Positions 53,538 to 63,402 are shown, numbered from the stretch's first letter. The stretch is 64,000 nt of DNA from [Enterobacter] lignolyticus SCF1 (GCF_000164865.1 NC_014618.1:868001-932000); one strand, 5' to 3'. The notes: a model not told the origin generated them from the sequence alone. A program made the numbers and translations.

Positions 53538-54459
53538 CCGCGTTGAGCACCGCGTCCAGCGGCGCGACGAGGCGGTCCAGGCTCGACTGCAGGTGCGCGA
53601 CAAAAGCGTCCACCAGCGCCGAGCCGGGGCGGTGCAGCGGGCGCACCAGGCTTACGGTGAAGGGGACGTCCACGCTAAAGCGCCGCACCGCGATGCCGCT
53701 GTCGATATAGTCCAGCGCCGTCAGCGGGTTGACGACCGACACCCCCACCCCGGCGCGCGCCATCGCGCAAATGGAGGCGGCGCTGTGGGTTTCCACCACC
53801 ATCCGTCGCTTTACCTGGCGCTCGCTGAACAGGTTATCGAGCAGCTGCCGGTAGCTGTCGGTACGCGACAGGCTGATGTAGTTCTCGCCCTGAAAATCCT
53901 CCGGCGTCAGCACCGCGTTAGCGGCCAGCGGGTGGTTCGCCGGCAGCACGCACACCTCGTTTAGCGTCAGCAGCGGCGTGCGCTCGGTGCCCGCCGGGGC
54001 GTGCAGGGTCTCCGTGATGCCTAAATCGTGACGCTGGGCGGAAAGCCACTCCTCAAGCAGCGGAGACTCCTGGGGCACAATCTGCAGGCTGACGTCGGGA
54101 TAGCGCTGCAAAAAGGGGTGTAGCAGCGCCGGAAGGAAGGACTGCGAAAAGACCGGCAGGCAGGCTACCGACAGCTCTCCCTGACGGAAGTCGCGCAGGC
54201 TTTCGGCGGCGCTGACGATGCGGTCCAGCCCGTACCAGGAGCGCTGGACCTCTTCAAACAGGCGCAGCCCCTGAACCGTCGGGTGCAGCCGCCCGCGGCT
54301 GCGTTCGAACAGCGTCAGCCCCAGCACTTTCTCAAAACGCGCCAGCTCGCGGCTGACCGTCGGCTGCGAGGTATGCAGCATCTGGGCGGCTTCCGTCAGG
54401 TTGCCGGTGGTCATCACCGCGTGGAAGATTTCGATATGGCGCAGGTTGACGGCGGGCAT
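53524..54459 (-). CDS. lysR: Transcriptional activator LysR
   Basis: 311 residues, the founding LysR-family member; HTH about 20-42 (NLTEAAQMLHTSQPTVSREL). It activates the divergent lysA in response to diaminopimelate. The start MPAVNLRHIEIFH is fixed by homology and AAGGAG; the frame extends 43 codons upstream into the lysA promoter. The 3' end overlaps ygeA. Confidence 0.96.
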   Translation of the reverse strand: MPAVNLRHIEIFHAVMTTGNLTEAAQMLHTSQPTVSRELARFEKVLGLTLFERSRGRLHPTVQGLRLFEEVQRSWYGLDRIVSAAESLRDFRQGELSVACLPVFSQSFLPALLHPFLQRYPDVSLQIVPQESPLLEEWLSAQRHDLGITETLHAPAGTERTPLLTLNEVCVLPANHPLAANAVLTPEDFQGENYISLSRTDSYRQLLDNLFSERQVKRRMVVETHSAASICAMARAGVGVSVVNPLTALDYIDSGIAVRRFSVDVPFTVSLVRPLHRPGSALVDAFVAHLQSSLDRLVAPLDAVLNAVRKA

Positions 54460-54581
54460 GGCGGCTCCTTTATTCCGGTAATCCATATCATTTTTGCATA
54501 GAGTCTCGATAAAGCGATATTTTTTATTCTCTTCCGGCTGTGGCGTAATCAGGAAAAATCCTGATAACGCCGGAGTACGCC

Positions 54582-55844
54582 ATGCCACGCCCCCTGAACA
54601 GCACCGATACCGATCTGACCGCAGAGAATCTGCTGCGCCTGCCCGCCGAGTTCGGCTGCCCGGTCTGGGTTTATGACGCGCAGATTATTCGCCGCCAGAT
54701 AGCGCAGCTTGGCCGGTTCGACGTGGTGCGCTTCGCGCAAAAGGCGTGTTCAAATATTCATATTCTGCGACTGATGCGCGAGCAGGGCGTGAAGGTGGAT
54801 TCTGTTTCGCTCGGGGAGATCGAGCGGGCGCTGGCGGCCGGGTACGCGCCGCAGACCCACCCCGACGATATCGTGTTTACCGCCGACGTGATTGACGAGG
54901 CGACCATCGCCCGGGTTAGCGAACTGCGCATTCCGGTTAACGCCGGCTCCGTCGATATGCTGGCCCAGCTCGGCGCCGTGTCGCCGGGCCACCCGGTCTG
55001 GCTGCGGGTGAATCCGGGGTTTGGCCACGGTCACAGTCAGAAGACCAATACCGGCGGCGAAAACAGCAAGCACGGCATCTGGTACAGCGACCTTCCGGCG
55101 GCGCTGGCGGTGATTCAGCGTTACGGGCTGAACCTTATCGGCATCCATATGCACATCGGTTCCGGGGTGGATTACGGCCATCTTGAGCAGGTATGCGGGG
55201 CCATGGTGCGCCAGGTTATCGACTTCGGCCAGGATCTGCAGGCGATTTCCGCGGGCGGTGGTTTGTCGATTCCGTACCGCGAGGGCGAAGAGGCGATCGA
55301 CACCGATCACTACTATGGCCTGTGGAACGCGGCGCGCGAGCAGATTGCCCGCCATCTGGGGCATCCGGTGAAGCTGGAGATTGAGCCGGGCCGTTTTCTG
55401 GTGGCCGAGGCGGGCGTACTGGTGTCGCAGGTGCGCAGCGTGAAGCAGATGGGCAGCCGCCATTTCGTGTTGATTGACGCCGGGTTTAACGACCTGATGC
55501 GACCGGCGATGTACGGTAGCTATCACCATATCACCGCGCTGGCGGCGGATGGCCGTGATCTAACCCTGGCGCCGCTTGTCGAGACGGTAGTGGCCGGGCC
55601 GCTGTGCGAATCCGGTGATGTGTTTACCCAGCAGGAAGGGGGAAAGGTGGAGACGCGCGCGCTGCCGCAGGTGGCGCCAGGCGACTATCTGGTGCTGCAC
55701 GACACCGGCGCGTACGGCGCCTCGATGTCCTCAAACTACAACAGCCGCCCGCTGCTGCCTGAAGTGCTGTACGACAACGGCAGCGCGCGGCTGATTCGCC
55801 GTCGCCAGACTATTCAGGAGCTGCTGGCGCTGGAGCTTTGCTGA
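54582..55844 (+). CDS. lysA: Diaminopimelate decarboxylase
   Basis: 420-residue PLP enzyme of the alanine-racemase-like fold III group, last step of lysine synthesis. The PLP lysine is K54 (RFAQKACSN). The glycine-rich phosphate loop (SAGGGLSIPY) and GPLCESGD are present. It is divergent from lysR (122 bases). The 3' end overlaps a minus-strand LacI-type gene by 31 bases. Confidence 0.97.
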   Translation: MPRPLNSTDTDLTAENLLRLPAEFGCPVWVYDAQIIRRQIAQLGRFDVVRFAQKACSNIHILRLMREQGVKVDSVSLGEIERALAAGYAPQTHPDDIVFTADVIDEATIARVSELRIPVNAGSVDMLAQLGAVSPGHPVWLRVNPGFGHGHSQKTNTGGENSKHGIWYSDLPAALAVIQRYGLNLIGIHMHIGSGVDYGHLEQVCGAMVRQVIDFGQDLQAISAGGGLSIPYREGEEAIDTDHYYGLWNAAREQIARHLGHPVKLEIEPGRFLVAEAGVLVSQVRSVKQMGSRHFVLIDAGFNDLMRPAMYGSYHHITALAADGRDLTLAPLVETVVAGPLCESGDVFTQQEGGKVETRALPQVAPGDYLVLHDTGAYGASMSSNYNSRPLLPEVLYDNGSARLIRRRQTIQELLALELC

Positions 55845-56848
55845 AACCAGGGGCCGGTGGTGACCGATTCCCGCAGCACCAGGGTGCCGGTGAAGGGCGG
55901 CAGCGCTTCGATAGGCTGCCCGCTGGCGAGCTTAATGGCCTGATCGATGGCGGTGGTTATCATGTTGTCGATAGGCAGATAGACCGTGGACAGACCCGGC
56001 TCCAGCCACTTCGCGCTGGGCGCATCGTCAAAGCCGAACAGCGAGATATCCTGCGGAATGCGCAGCCCGGCCTGGTGCAGCGCTTTTGACGCCCCGAGCG
56101 CCATGTCGTCGTTACAGGCAAACAGCGCGCTGAAGCGCACCTTTTCTTCCAGCAGCTGGTGGCACAGCTCATAGCCGCGGCTCATTCCGGCGTCGCCGTA
56201 TTTGACCTTTGCCGGGTCCCAGGCGATGCCGTGTTTCTCCAGCGCGCGGCGGTAACCTTGCAGGCGCGCTTTGCCGGTCGGCGTGTGGATTGGCACGGTG
56301 ATGCAGGCGATGTCGCGGTGTCCCTGGGAGATGAGGTAGTCAACGGCCTGAAACGCCGCATCCTGCTGCTCGAAGAAGATGCAGCGGTCGCGGGCCTGCA
56401 CAACGTCGCGGTTAATAACCACCAGCGGCATGGCGATGGCGTCGATGAGCCTGAGGATCGCCTTTTCGCTCATAAAGCGGGTGTATAGCACAATGGCGTC
56501 GCACTGACGGTCTGCCAGCATTTGCACCGCCTGCTCCTCACGCTCCGGCGTGTCGTGGCCGTCGGTGACAATCAGCTGTTTGCCGTGGGTTTCCGTCTGG
56601 CGGGAGGCCTGCTGCAGCAGACGGCCGAAGTAAAAACCGTCAAAGGTGGAGACGACCAGGCCAATGCTGTTGCTGGTCCGGTTGGCCAGCGAGCGCGCCA
56701 GAAAATTCGGGCGATACCCCAGCTCTTCCATGGCCTGGAATACCTGCTGTCGGGTGCTTTCCTTCACCTGACCTGTGCCGTTCAGTACGCGAGAGACGGT
56801 CGCTTTGGAGACGCCTGCGCGCAGTGAGACATCCAGCATCGTTGCCAT
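55814..56848 (-). CDS. LacI-family transcriptional regulator (AscG-like)
   Basis: 344 residues. The N-terminal LacI helix-turn-helix with hinge (about 1-58, MLDVSLRAGVSKATVSRVLN) is followed by a periplasmic-binding-protein-like sensor domain. General resemblance is closest to AscG-type sugar repressors. No sugar gene is adjacent, so its target is unknown. It is absent from this position in E. coli K-12, where galR follows lysA. The C-terminal coding end overlaps lysA in the opposite direction. Confidence 0.9.
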   Translation of the reverse strand: MATMLDVSLRAGVSKATVSRVLNGTGQVKESTRQQVFQAMEELGYRPNFLARSLANRTSNSIGLVVSTFDGFYFGRLLQQASRQTETHGKQLIVTDGHDTPEREEQAVQMLADRQCDAIVLYTRFMSEKAILRLIDAIAMPLVVINRDVVQARDRCIFFEQQDAAFQAVDYLISQGHRDIACITVPIHTPTGKARLQGYRRALEKHGIAWDPAKVKYGDAGMSRGYELCHQLLEEKVRFSALFACNDDMALGASKALHQAGLRIPQDISLFGFDDAPSAKWLEPGLSTVYLPIDNMITTAIDQAIKLASGQPIEALPPFTGTLVLRESVTTGPWFQQSSSASSS

Positions 56849-57093
56849 TGTGTATTCCTGTGCTACGAGATGGAGAGCATTTTATCACAGTCATTCCGGG
56901 GCATATCGCCTGCGGACGCCGCAAATAACCATCGCGATCACGCTTTTTACTGCGCGGCGCCGACGGATGGGCAAAAAATGCCCTGACGGGCGCCGCATCG
57001 CCCCGGCGGGGCAATTTTTGCTACTATGGCGCGGCTTTGCTCTTCGGCCGCGTTATTGCCACGTGAAGAGCGTATTTCCCGGGAGAAACAGAC

Positions 57094-57546
57094 GTGAAAA
57101 TCCAGCCGCTTTACGATGTGCCACATCATGCCCGGCAGGTGACTGACTGGCTATGGCAGGCTTTCGGCGGCGTCGCGCAGCCGCGTGAGCTCTTCGCCAG
57201 CATTGTTGAACACAGCCAGACGCCAGACGCGCTGCCGCTGACCTTTGTGCTCACCGACGCGGATACCCCGCTCGCCACGGTTGGCCTGTGGCGCTGCGAT
57301 CTGCTAAGCCGTCAGGATCTTTTTCCGTGGATGGCGGCGCTGTATGTGGATGAATCGGCCCGGGGACAGGGGCTGGCGGGCATGCTGCAGGAGCATGTCA
57401 TAGGCTACGCTCGCGCAAAGGGGTTTAAGGACCTGCATCTCTATTCGGCCTGCCGCAACTTTTATGAACGCTTCGGCTGGCAGTACGTCGGCGACGGCAT
57501 TGAGTCTCCCGCCACCAACGTTCACCTCTATCGCTACGCGCTCTGA
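57094..57546 (+). CDS. GNAT-family N-acetyltransferase
   Basis: 150 residues, GTG start after GGGAG. The acetyl-CoA-binding motif A reads ALYVDESARGQGLAGMLQEH (about 88-107), followed by DLHLYSACRNFYERFGWQ. The substrate is unknown. It is convergent with galR with a 13-base overlap. Together with the preceding LacI gene it forms a two-gene insertion relative to E. coli. Confidence 0.88.
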   Translation: MKIQPLYDVPHHARQVTDWLWQAFGGVAQPRELFASIVEHSQTPDALPLTFVLTDADTPLATVGLWRCDLLSRQDLFPWMAALYVDESARGQGLAGMLQEHVIGYARAKGFKDLHLYSACRNFYERFGWQYVGDGIESPATNVHLYRYAL

Positions 57547-58550
57547 TGCTCAACCGGCGCGCTGACGGAATGGCGCCGCACCAGGGTTGGGTTGAAAACA
57601 TGGGTAATTTCCGGCGCCGGGCGTTTTTCCGCCAGCGCCAGGGCCAGCTCGGCCGCCTGCGTCGCCATCGTGACGATAGGGTAGCGTACGGTCGTTAAGC
57701 GCGGGCGCACGTAGCGCGATACCAGTACGTCATCGAAGCCAATCAGCGAGATCTCGCCCGGGACGTCGATACCGTTATCGTTCAGTACGCCCATGGCGCC
57801 CGCGGCCATCGAATCGTTATAGCAGGCCACGGCGGTAAAATGGCGGCCGCGCCCGAGCAGTTCAGTCATCGCCTGTTCGCCGCCGCTCTCATCCGGTTCG
57901 CCGAAGGTCACCAGCCGCTCGTTGCAGGGCAAGCCGCTCTCTTTGAGGGCGTCGTAATAGCCGCGCAGGCGATCTTCGGCATCCGAAATCGCGTGGTTAG
58001 AGCAAAGGTAGCCGATTCGGGTATGGCCCTGCTGAATCAGGTGCCGTGTCGCAAGCCAGGCGCCGTAGCGATCGTCCAGCGCGATGCAGCGCTGTTCATA
58101 GCCGGGCAGAATGCGGTTGATCAGCACCATGCCGGGGATCTGCTTCATCAGCGAGGCGAGATCGCCATCCGGGATCATCTTGGCGTGTACGACGAGCGCG
58201 GCGCAGCGGTGGCGGATCAGCTGTTCGATCGCCTGCCGTTCTTTCTTTTCGTTGTGGTAGCCGTTGCCGATCAGCAAAAAATTGCCGGTGTGGTAGGACA
58301 CCTGCTCGACCGCTTTGACCATCGCGCCGAAAAAAGGATCCGACACGTCGCCGACGACGAGGCCAATGGTGTCCGTCGACTGCTGCGCCAGCGCGCGGGC
58401 GTTGGCGTTAGGGTGGTAGTTTAGCGTCTCCATGGCGCTAAACACGGCCTGGCGTGAGGCATCACTGGCTTTCGGGGATTCGTTGATGACGCGCGAGACC
58501 GTGGCGACCGAAACACCTGCCAGCCGGGCTACATCCTTTATTGTCGCCAT
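57534..58550 (-). CDS. galR: Galactose operon repressor GalR
   Basis: 338-residue LacI-family repressor. The HTH is at 1-25 (MATIKDVARLAGVSVATVSR), and a sugar-binding core follows (GLVVGDVSDPFFGAMVKAVE). It controls galETK and related genes with galactose as inducer. A GalR-like operator lies 17 bases upstream of its start, as expected for autoregulation. Slightly shorter C-terminus than E. coli (343). Confidence 0.94.
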   Translation of the reverse strand: MATIKDVARLAGVSVATVSRVINESPKASDASRQAVFSAMETLNYHPNANARALAQQSTDTIGLVVGDVSDPFFGAMVKAVEQVSYHTGNFLLIGNGYHNEKKERQAIEQLIRHRCAALVVHAKMIPDGDLASLMKQIPGMVLINRILPGYEQRCIALDDRYGAWLATRHLIQQGHTRIGYLCSNHAISDAEDRLRGYYDALKESGLPCNERLVTFGEPDESGGEQAMTELLGRGRHFTAVACYNDSMAAGAMGVLNDNGIDVPGEISLIGFDDVLVSRYVRPRLTTVRYPIVTMATQAAELALALAEKRPAPEITHVFNPTLVRRHSVSAPVEHQSA

Positions 58551-58566
58551 ATCGTGCCTTCTTAGA

Positions 58567-58582
58567 GGGAAAACGTTTACAC
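58567..58582 (-). promoter_or_regulatory. GalR-type operator upstream of galR
   Basis: On the minus strand GTGTAAACGTTTTCCC fits the GalR/GalS consensus GTGKAANCGNTTNCAC except near one end, positioned for autoregulation of galR. Confidence 0.7.
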
Positions 58583-58801
58583 CGCTACAGTGTTACGGAA
58601 AACGCGGGGGTATTCAAGGCGAAGCCCCGGATTACGCGGACAAATGTGATGCAGGCAATAGCGGCGGTGTAAGGGTTACACTCCGGCGGGTAGCGTAATT
58701 AAGAATGAAAGCGGTGAATCCAAATCTTTGGTTACACTTTGCGAAGGGCTGTTGCGAATGTTCGCTGGAGGAGTCATCAGCCACATTGATAATCTGGACG
58801 T

Positions 58802-58889
58802 CCCAGAGGTATTGATTGGTGAGATTCTTAAGTGCGGTTTTCGTACTTCTTCTCTTACACCGACCTGCGCAGATGCGCAGGTTTTTTTT
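58802..58889 (+). ncRNA. omrA: OmrA/OmrB-type small RNA
   Basis: 88 nt starting CCCAGAGGTATTGATTGGTG, the conserved seed region of OmrA/B. It ends with terminator ACCTGCGC AGAT GCGCAGGT and T8, identical in design to E. coli. Omr RNAs are induced by EnvZ-OmpR and repress outer-membrane proteins such as CirA, FecA and OmpT with Hfq. E. coli has two tandem copies here; only one is visible. The internal segment resembles OmrA slightly more (GGTGAGATT). Confidence 0.92.
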
Positions 58890-58973
58890 GCCCAAAATCC
58901 CGCTCCTGCACTGCTCTTACGCCAGCTTCTCGTGTACCCTGCAAAAAATCCTTCTCTGGCAAATGGAGTTGTT

Positions 58974-61127
58974 ATGCTTTTTGGGCTTTTTCGATGGCTT
59001 TTCAGGATGATGTTCCGGGTTCGTTTAACCGGAAACACGGATGCGCTCTGGCAGCAAAAAGTGTTGATCACCCCGAACCACGTGTCGTTTATCGACGGCA
59101 TCCTGGTGGCGCTGTTTTTGCCCGTACGCCCGGTGTTTGCGGTGTACTCCTCCATCAGCCAGAAATGGTTTATGCGCCTGCTGGCGCCGCTGATTGATTT
59201 TGTCCCGCTCGATCCCAGCAAGCCGATGTCGATTAAACATCTGGTGCGGCTGATAGAGCAGGGGCGTCCGGTGGTCATTTTCCCCGAAGGGCGCATCTCC
59301 GTGACCGGTTCGCTGATGAAGATCTACGACGGCGCGGCATTCGTAGCGGCAAAGTCTCAGGCGACAATCGTGCCGCTGCGTATCGAAGGCGCCGAGCTGA
59401 CCTTCTCGAGCCGTCTGAAAGGGCTGGTCAAACGCCGCCTGTTCCCGCGCATTCAGCTGCATCTTTTGCCGCCGACGTCGATTTCAATGCCGGACGCGCC
59501 GCGCGCCCGCGATCGCCGCAAAATTGCCGGTGAAATGCTGCATCAGATAATGATGGAAGCGCGGATGGCGGTCCGCCCGCGCGAGACGCTTTACGAGTCG
59601 CTGCTGGCGGCGCAGTCCCGCTTTGGCGCAAAAAAACTGTGCGTGGAGGATATCAACTTTCAGCCGGACAGCTACCGTAAGCTGCTGACCAAAACCCTGT
59701 TTGTGGCGCGTATTCTGGAAAAATACAGCGTCAGGGGCGAGAAAATCGGCCTGATGCTGCCCAACGCCGGAATTAGCGCCGCGGTGATTTTCGGCGCCAT
59801 CGCCCGCGGACGTATCCCGGCGATGATGAACTATACCGCTGGCGTGAAGGGGCTCAGCAGCGCCATCACCGCCGCCCAGCTCAACACGATTTTTACCTCC
59901 CGCACCTTCCTTGAGAAAGGCAAGCTCTGGCACCTGCCGGAGCAGCTTACCCAGGTGCGCTGGGTGTTCCTCGAAGATCTGAAAGGCGATGTGACGGGGC
60001 GCGATAAGCTGTGGATTTTCAGCCGCCTGCTGATGCCGCGCCTCGCCCAGGTGCCGCAGAGCCCGGAAGACCCGGCGATGGTGCTGTTCACCTCGGGTTC
60101 TGAAGGCAACCCAAAAGGCGTGGTGCACAGCCATAAAAGCCTCCTGGCCAACGTTGAGCAGATCAAAACCATCGCTGATTTTACCGCCCGCGACCGCTTT
60201 ATGTCGGCGCTGCCGCTGTTCCATTCGTTTGGTCTGACCGTCGGGCTGTTTACGCCGCTCCTGACCGGCGCGGAGGTGTTCCTCTACCCAAGCCCGCTGC
60301 ATTACCGCATCGTGCCAGAGCTGGTGTATGACCGCAACTGCACCGTTCTTTTCGGCACATCGACATTCCTCAGCCACTACGCGCGCTTCGCCAACCCGTA
60401 TGATTTTTACAAGGTGCGCTACGTGGTGGCGGGCGCGGAGAAGCTGCAGGAGAGCACGAAGCAGCTCTGGCAGGACAAGTTCGGCCTGCGCATTCTGGAA
60501 GGCTACGGCGTCACCGAGTGCGCGCCGGTGGTGTCCATCAACGTGCCGATGGCGGCGAAGCCGGGCACCGTTGGACGGATCCTGCCGGGGATGGACGCAC
60601 GCCTGCTGGCGGTGCCGGGCATCGAACAGGGCGGTCGTTTGCAGCTTAAGGGGCCGAACGTGATGAACGGCTATCTGCGCGTTGAGGCGCCGGGCGTACT
60701 GGAAGCGCCGACGGCGGAAAACGTCAACGGCGAGCTGGAAACCGGCTGGTACGACACCGGGGATATCGTCACCTTTGATGAGCAGGGCTTTGTGCAGATC
60801 CAGGGGCGCGCCAAGCGCTTCGCCAAGATTGCCGGTGAAATGGTGTCGCTGGAGATGGTCGAGCAGCTGGCGATGGCGGTCTGTGCGGATAAGCTGCACG
60901 CGACCGTTGTTAAACAGGATGCCAGCAAAGGCGAGGCGCTGGTGCTGTTTACCACCGATACTGAGATGACGCGCGATAAGCTGCTGCTGCAGGCTCGCTC
61001 AACCGGCGTGCCGGAACTGGCCGTGCCGCGCGACATCCGTCTCCTCAAACAGCTGCCGGTGCTGGGCAGCGGGAAACCGGATTTTGTCACCCTTAAGGGC
61101 ATGGTCGATTCAGATGGAACAACATAA
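58974..61127 (+). CDS. aas: Bifunctional acyl-ACP synthetase / 2-acylglycerophosphoethanolamine acyltransferase
   Basis: 717 residues. The N-terminal PlsC-type acyltransferase (about 15-140) has NHVSFID and FPEGR. The C-terminal AMP-forming acyl-ACP synthetase (about 230-715) has FTSGSEGNPKGVVHSHK and YDTGDI. It re-acylates lysophosphatidylethanolamine at the inner membrane. The start is set at ATGCTTTTTGGGCTTTTTCG, after GGAG, because the longer frame runs through the Omr RNA. The stop overlaps lplT by one base. Confidence 0.97.
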   Translation: MLFGLFRWLFRMMFRVRLTGNTDALWQQKVLITPNHVSFIDGILVALFLPVRPVFAVYSSISQKWFMRLLAPLIDFVPLDPSKPMSIKHLVRLIEQGRPVVIFPEGRISVTGSLMKIYDGAAFVAAKSQATIVPLRIEGAELTFSSRLKGLVKRRLFPRIQLHLLPPTSISMPDAPRARDRRKIAGEMLHQIMMEARMAVRPRETLYESLLAAQSRFGAKKLCVEDINFQPDSYRKLLTKTLFVARILEKYSVRGEKIGLMLPNAGISAAVIFGAIARGRIPAMMNYTAGVKGLSSAITAAQLNTIFTSRTFLEKGKLWHLPEQLTQVRWVFLEDLKGDVTGRDKLWIFSRLLMPRLAQVPQSPEDPAMVLFTSGSEGNPKGVVHSHKSLLANVEQIKTIADFTARDRFMSALPLFHSFGLTVGLFTPLLTGAEVFLYPSPLHYRIVPELVYDRNCTVLFGTSTFLSHYARFANPYDFYKVRYVVAGAEKLQESTKQLWQDKFGLRILEGYGVTECAPVVSINVPMAAKPGTVGRILPGMDARLLAVPGIEQGGRLQLKGPNVMNGYLRVEAPGVLEAPTAENVNGELETGWYDTGDIVTFDEQGFVQIQGRAKRFAKIAGEMVSLEMVEQLAMAVCADKLHATVVKQDASKGEALVLFTTDTEMTRDKLLLQARSTGVPELAVPRDIRLLKQLPVLGSGKPDFVTLKGMVDSDGTT

Positions 61128-62320
61128 TGCGTGAGTCCGTTCAGGCTAGCACTGCGCTGTGGTCAAGAGGTATGGCGGCGGTCATCTGCGCCCAGTTTTT
61201 GTCGGCATTCGGCGATAACGCGCTGCTGTTCGCGACGCTTGCGTTAATGAAACAGCAGTTCTACCCGGACTGGAGCCAGCCGATTTTGCAGATGGTGTTC
61301 GTCGGCGCCTATATCCTGTTTGCGCCGTTTGTCGGGCAGTTCGCCGATAGCTTTCCGAAAGGAAGGGTGATGATGGTCGCCAACAGCCTGAAGCTTATCG
61401 GCGCGGCCGGCATCTGCGTGGGGGTGAACCCGTTTATCGGCTACACGCTGGTGGGCGTTGGCGCGGCGGCTTACTCGCCGGCGAAGTACGGCATTCTGGG
61501 CGAGTTGACCACCGGCGATAAGCTGGTGAAAGCCAACGGCCTGATGGAATCCTCCACCATCGCCGCGATCCTGCTGGGTTCAGTGGCGGGCGGTATTCTT
61601 GCCGACTGGCACGTGCTGGCGGCGCTCGGCGCCTGCGCGCTGGTGTACGCGGGCGCGGTGGCGGCGAACCTGTTTATTACCCGCCTGCCAGCGGCGCGCC
61701 CGGGGCAGTCCTGGCGGTTTAACGCCATGACCCACAGCTTCTTTTTCGCCACCCGTGCGCTGTGGCGCAACCGCGAAACCCGCTTTTCGCTGGTGGGGAC
61801 CAGCATGTTCTGGGGGGCGGGCGTTACGCTGCGTTTTCTGCTGGTGCTGTGGGTGCCGGTGGCGCTCGGCATCACCGACAACGCCACGCCGACCTACCTG
61901 AACGCGATGGTGGCGGTTGGGATTGTGGTCGGCGCAGGGGCGGCGGCAAAGCTGGTCACCCTGGAGACCGTCGCGCGCTGCATGCCCGCCGGTGTGCTCA
62001 TCGGCGTGGCGGTGGTCGTGTTCTCGCTGCAGCAGGCGCTGCTGCCTGCCTATGCGCTGCTGCTGCTCATCGGCATGTTCGGCGGCTTCTTCGTGGTGCC
62101 GCTGAACGCGCTGCTACAGGAGCGCGGCAAGCATACGGTGGGCGCGGGCAACGCGATTGCGGTACAAAACCTGGGTGAGAACAGCGCGATGCTTTTCATG
62201 CTCGGGCTCTATTCGCTGGCGGTTAAGGTTGGCGTGCCGGTGGTTGGCGTCGGGATTGGCTTTGGCGCGCTGTTCGCGCTGGCGATCGTCGCGCTGTGGA
62301 TCTGGGGGCGGCGTCATTAA
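61127..62320 (+). CDS. lplT: Lysophospholipid transporter LplT
   Basis: 397-residue major facilitator with twelve predicted spans. It flips 2-acylglycerophospholipids inward for repair by Aas. GDNALLFATLALMKQQFYP and the intracellular DRFPKG-like QFADSFPKGRV are visible. It shares the A of TAATG with the aas stop, so the pair is translationally coupled. Length equals E. coli. Confidence 0.96.
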   Translation: MRESVQASTALWSRGMAAVICAQFLSAFGDNALLFATLALMKQQFYPDWSQPILQMVFVGAYILFAPFVGQFADSFPKGRVMMVANSLKLIGAAGICVGVNPFIGYTLVGVGAAAYSPAKYGILGELTTGDKLVKANGLMESSTIAAILLGSVAGGILADWHVLAALGACALVYAGAVAANLFITRLPAARPGQSWRFNAMTHSFFFATRALWRNRETRFSLVGTSMFWGAGVTLRFLLVLWVPVALGITDNATPTYLNAMVAVGIVVGAGAAAKLVTLETVARCMPAGVLIGVAVVVFSLQQALLPAYALLLLIGMFGGFFVVPLNALLQERGKHTVGAGNAIAVQNLGENSAMLFMLGLYSLAVKVGVPVVGVGIGFGALFALAIVALWIWGRRH

Positions 62321-62361
62321 CGCAGCGCCCGGCTGGCGGTGCCTGCCGGGCAGTCTGTGGG

Positions 62362-63402
62362 TTACGGTGCCGGGTAGGTATAGACCTGATGCACCGCTTC
62401 AATCTCCGCCAGTACCTCTTCGTTCAGCTCAAGATGCAGGCTTTCGACGTTAGCTTTCAGCTGCTCCATCGTGGTGGCGCCTAACAGGGTGCTCGCCACG
62501 AACGGCTGACGACGGACGAACGCCAGCGCCATCTGCGCCGGATCTAGGCCGTGCCGTCTGGCGATCTCCACATACGCCGCCACGGCTTTCTGCGACTGCT
62601 CGCTGCTGTAGCGGGTAAAGCGGCTGAACAGCGTATTGCGCGCCGCGGGGGGCTTCGCGCCGTTCAGGTATTTACCGGTGAGGGTGCCGAACGCCAGGCA
62701 GGAGTAGGCCAGCAGCTCAACGCCTTCGTACTGGCTGACCTCCGCAAGACCGACCTCAAAGCTGCGGTTGAGCAGGCTGTAGGGGTTCTGGATAGTCACG
62801 ATGCGCGGCAGATCGTGCTTATCGGCCAGATGCAGGTAGCGCATCACGCCGAAGGCCGTTTCATTCGACACGCCGATATAGCGAATCTTCCCGGCGCGCT
62901 GGTACTCCGTCAGCGCCTCCAGCGTTTCCAGCAGGGTGATCACCGGCTGCGTTTCGGTCCACTGATAGCCGAGCTTGCCGAAGCAGTTGGTCGGGCGCTG
63001 CGGCCAGTGCACCTGGTATAAATCGAGGTAATCGGTCTGCAGGCGCTTAAGGCTGTCGTGCAGCGCTTCGCGGATGTTTTTGCGATCCAGCGCCTGGTTC
63101 GGGCGAATGCCGCTGTCGTTGTTGCGCGGCGGGCCGCTGATCTTCGAGGCGATCACCAGCTTTTCGCGGCTGCCGTGGCGGGCCAGCCAGTTGCCGACGT
63201 AGGTCTCGGTCAGGCCCTGGGTTTCCGGGCGCGGCGGCACCGGGTACATCTCGGCAACGTCAATCAGGTTAATGCCGTGAGCGACGGCGTAATCGAGCTG
63301 TGCGTGGGCGTCGGCTTCGCTGTTTTGTTCACCAAACGTCATGGTGCCAAGCCCAAGGGTGCTGATTTCAAGTGAGCTGTGGGGGATACGGTGATAGTGC
63401 AT
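62362..63402 (-). CDS. tas: Aldo/keto reductase Tas
   Basis: 346-residue NADP-dependent aldo/keto reductase close to E. coli Tas, which suppresses tyrosine auxotrophy in starving prototroph tests. Catalytic Asp/Tyr (LIDVAEMYPV), Lys (VIASKISGP) and His (YQVHWPQ) are in place. The start MHYHRIPHSSLEI is fixed by homology; the frame reads on 72 codons upstream without meaning. Convergent with lplT. Confidence 0.95.
   Translation of the reverse strand: MHYHRIPHSSLEISTLGLGTMTFGEQNSEADAHAQLDYAVAHGINLIDVAEMYPVPPRPETQGLTETYVGNWLARHGSREKLVIASKISGPPRNNDSGIRPNQALDRKNIREALHDSLKRLQTDYLDLYQVHWPQRPTNCFGKLGYQWTETQPVITLLETLEALTEYQRAGKIRYIGVSNETAFGVMRYLHLADKHDLPRIVTIQNPYSLLNRSFEVGLAEVSQYEGVELLAYSCLAFGTLTGKYLNGAKPPAARNTLFSRFTRYSSEQSQKAVAAYVEIARRHGLDPAQMALAFVRRQPFVASTLLGATTMEQLKANVESLHLELNEEVLAEIEAVHQVYTYPAP

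Noticed and set aside
58728..58973. Extended N-terminus of Aas
   Set aside because: The extension translates through the Omr small RNA and its terminator. The ATG at 58974 has a ribosome site and matches E. coli.
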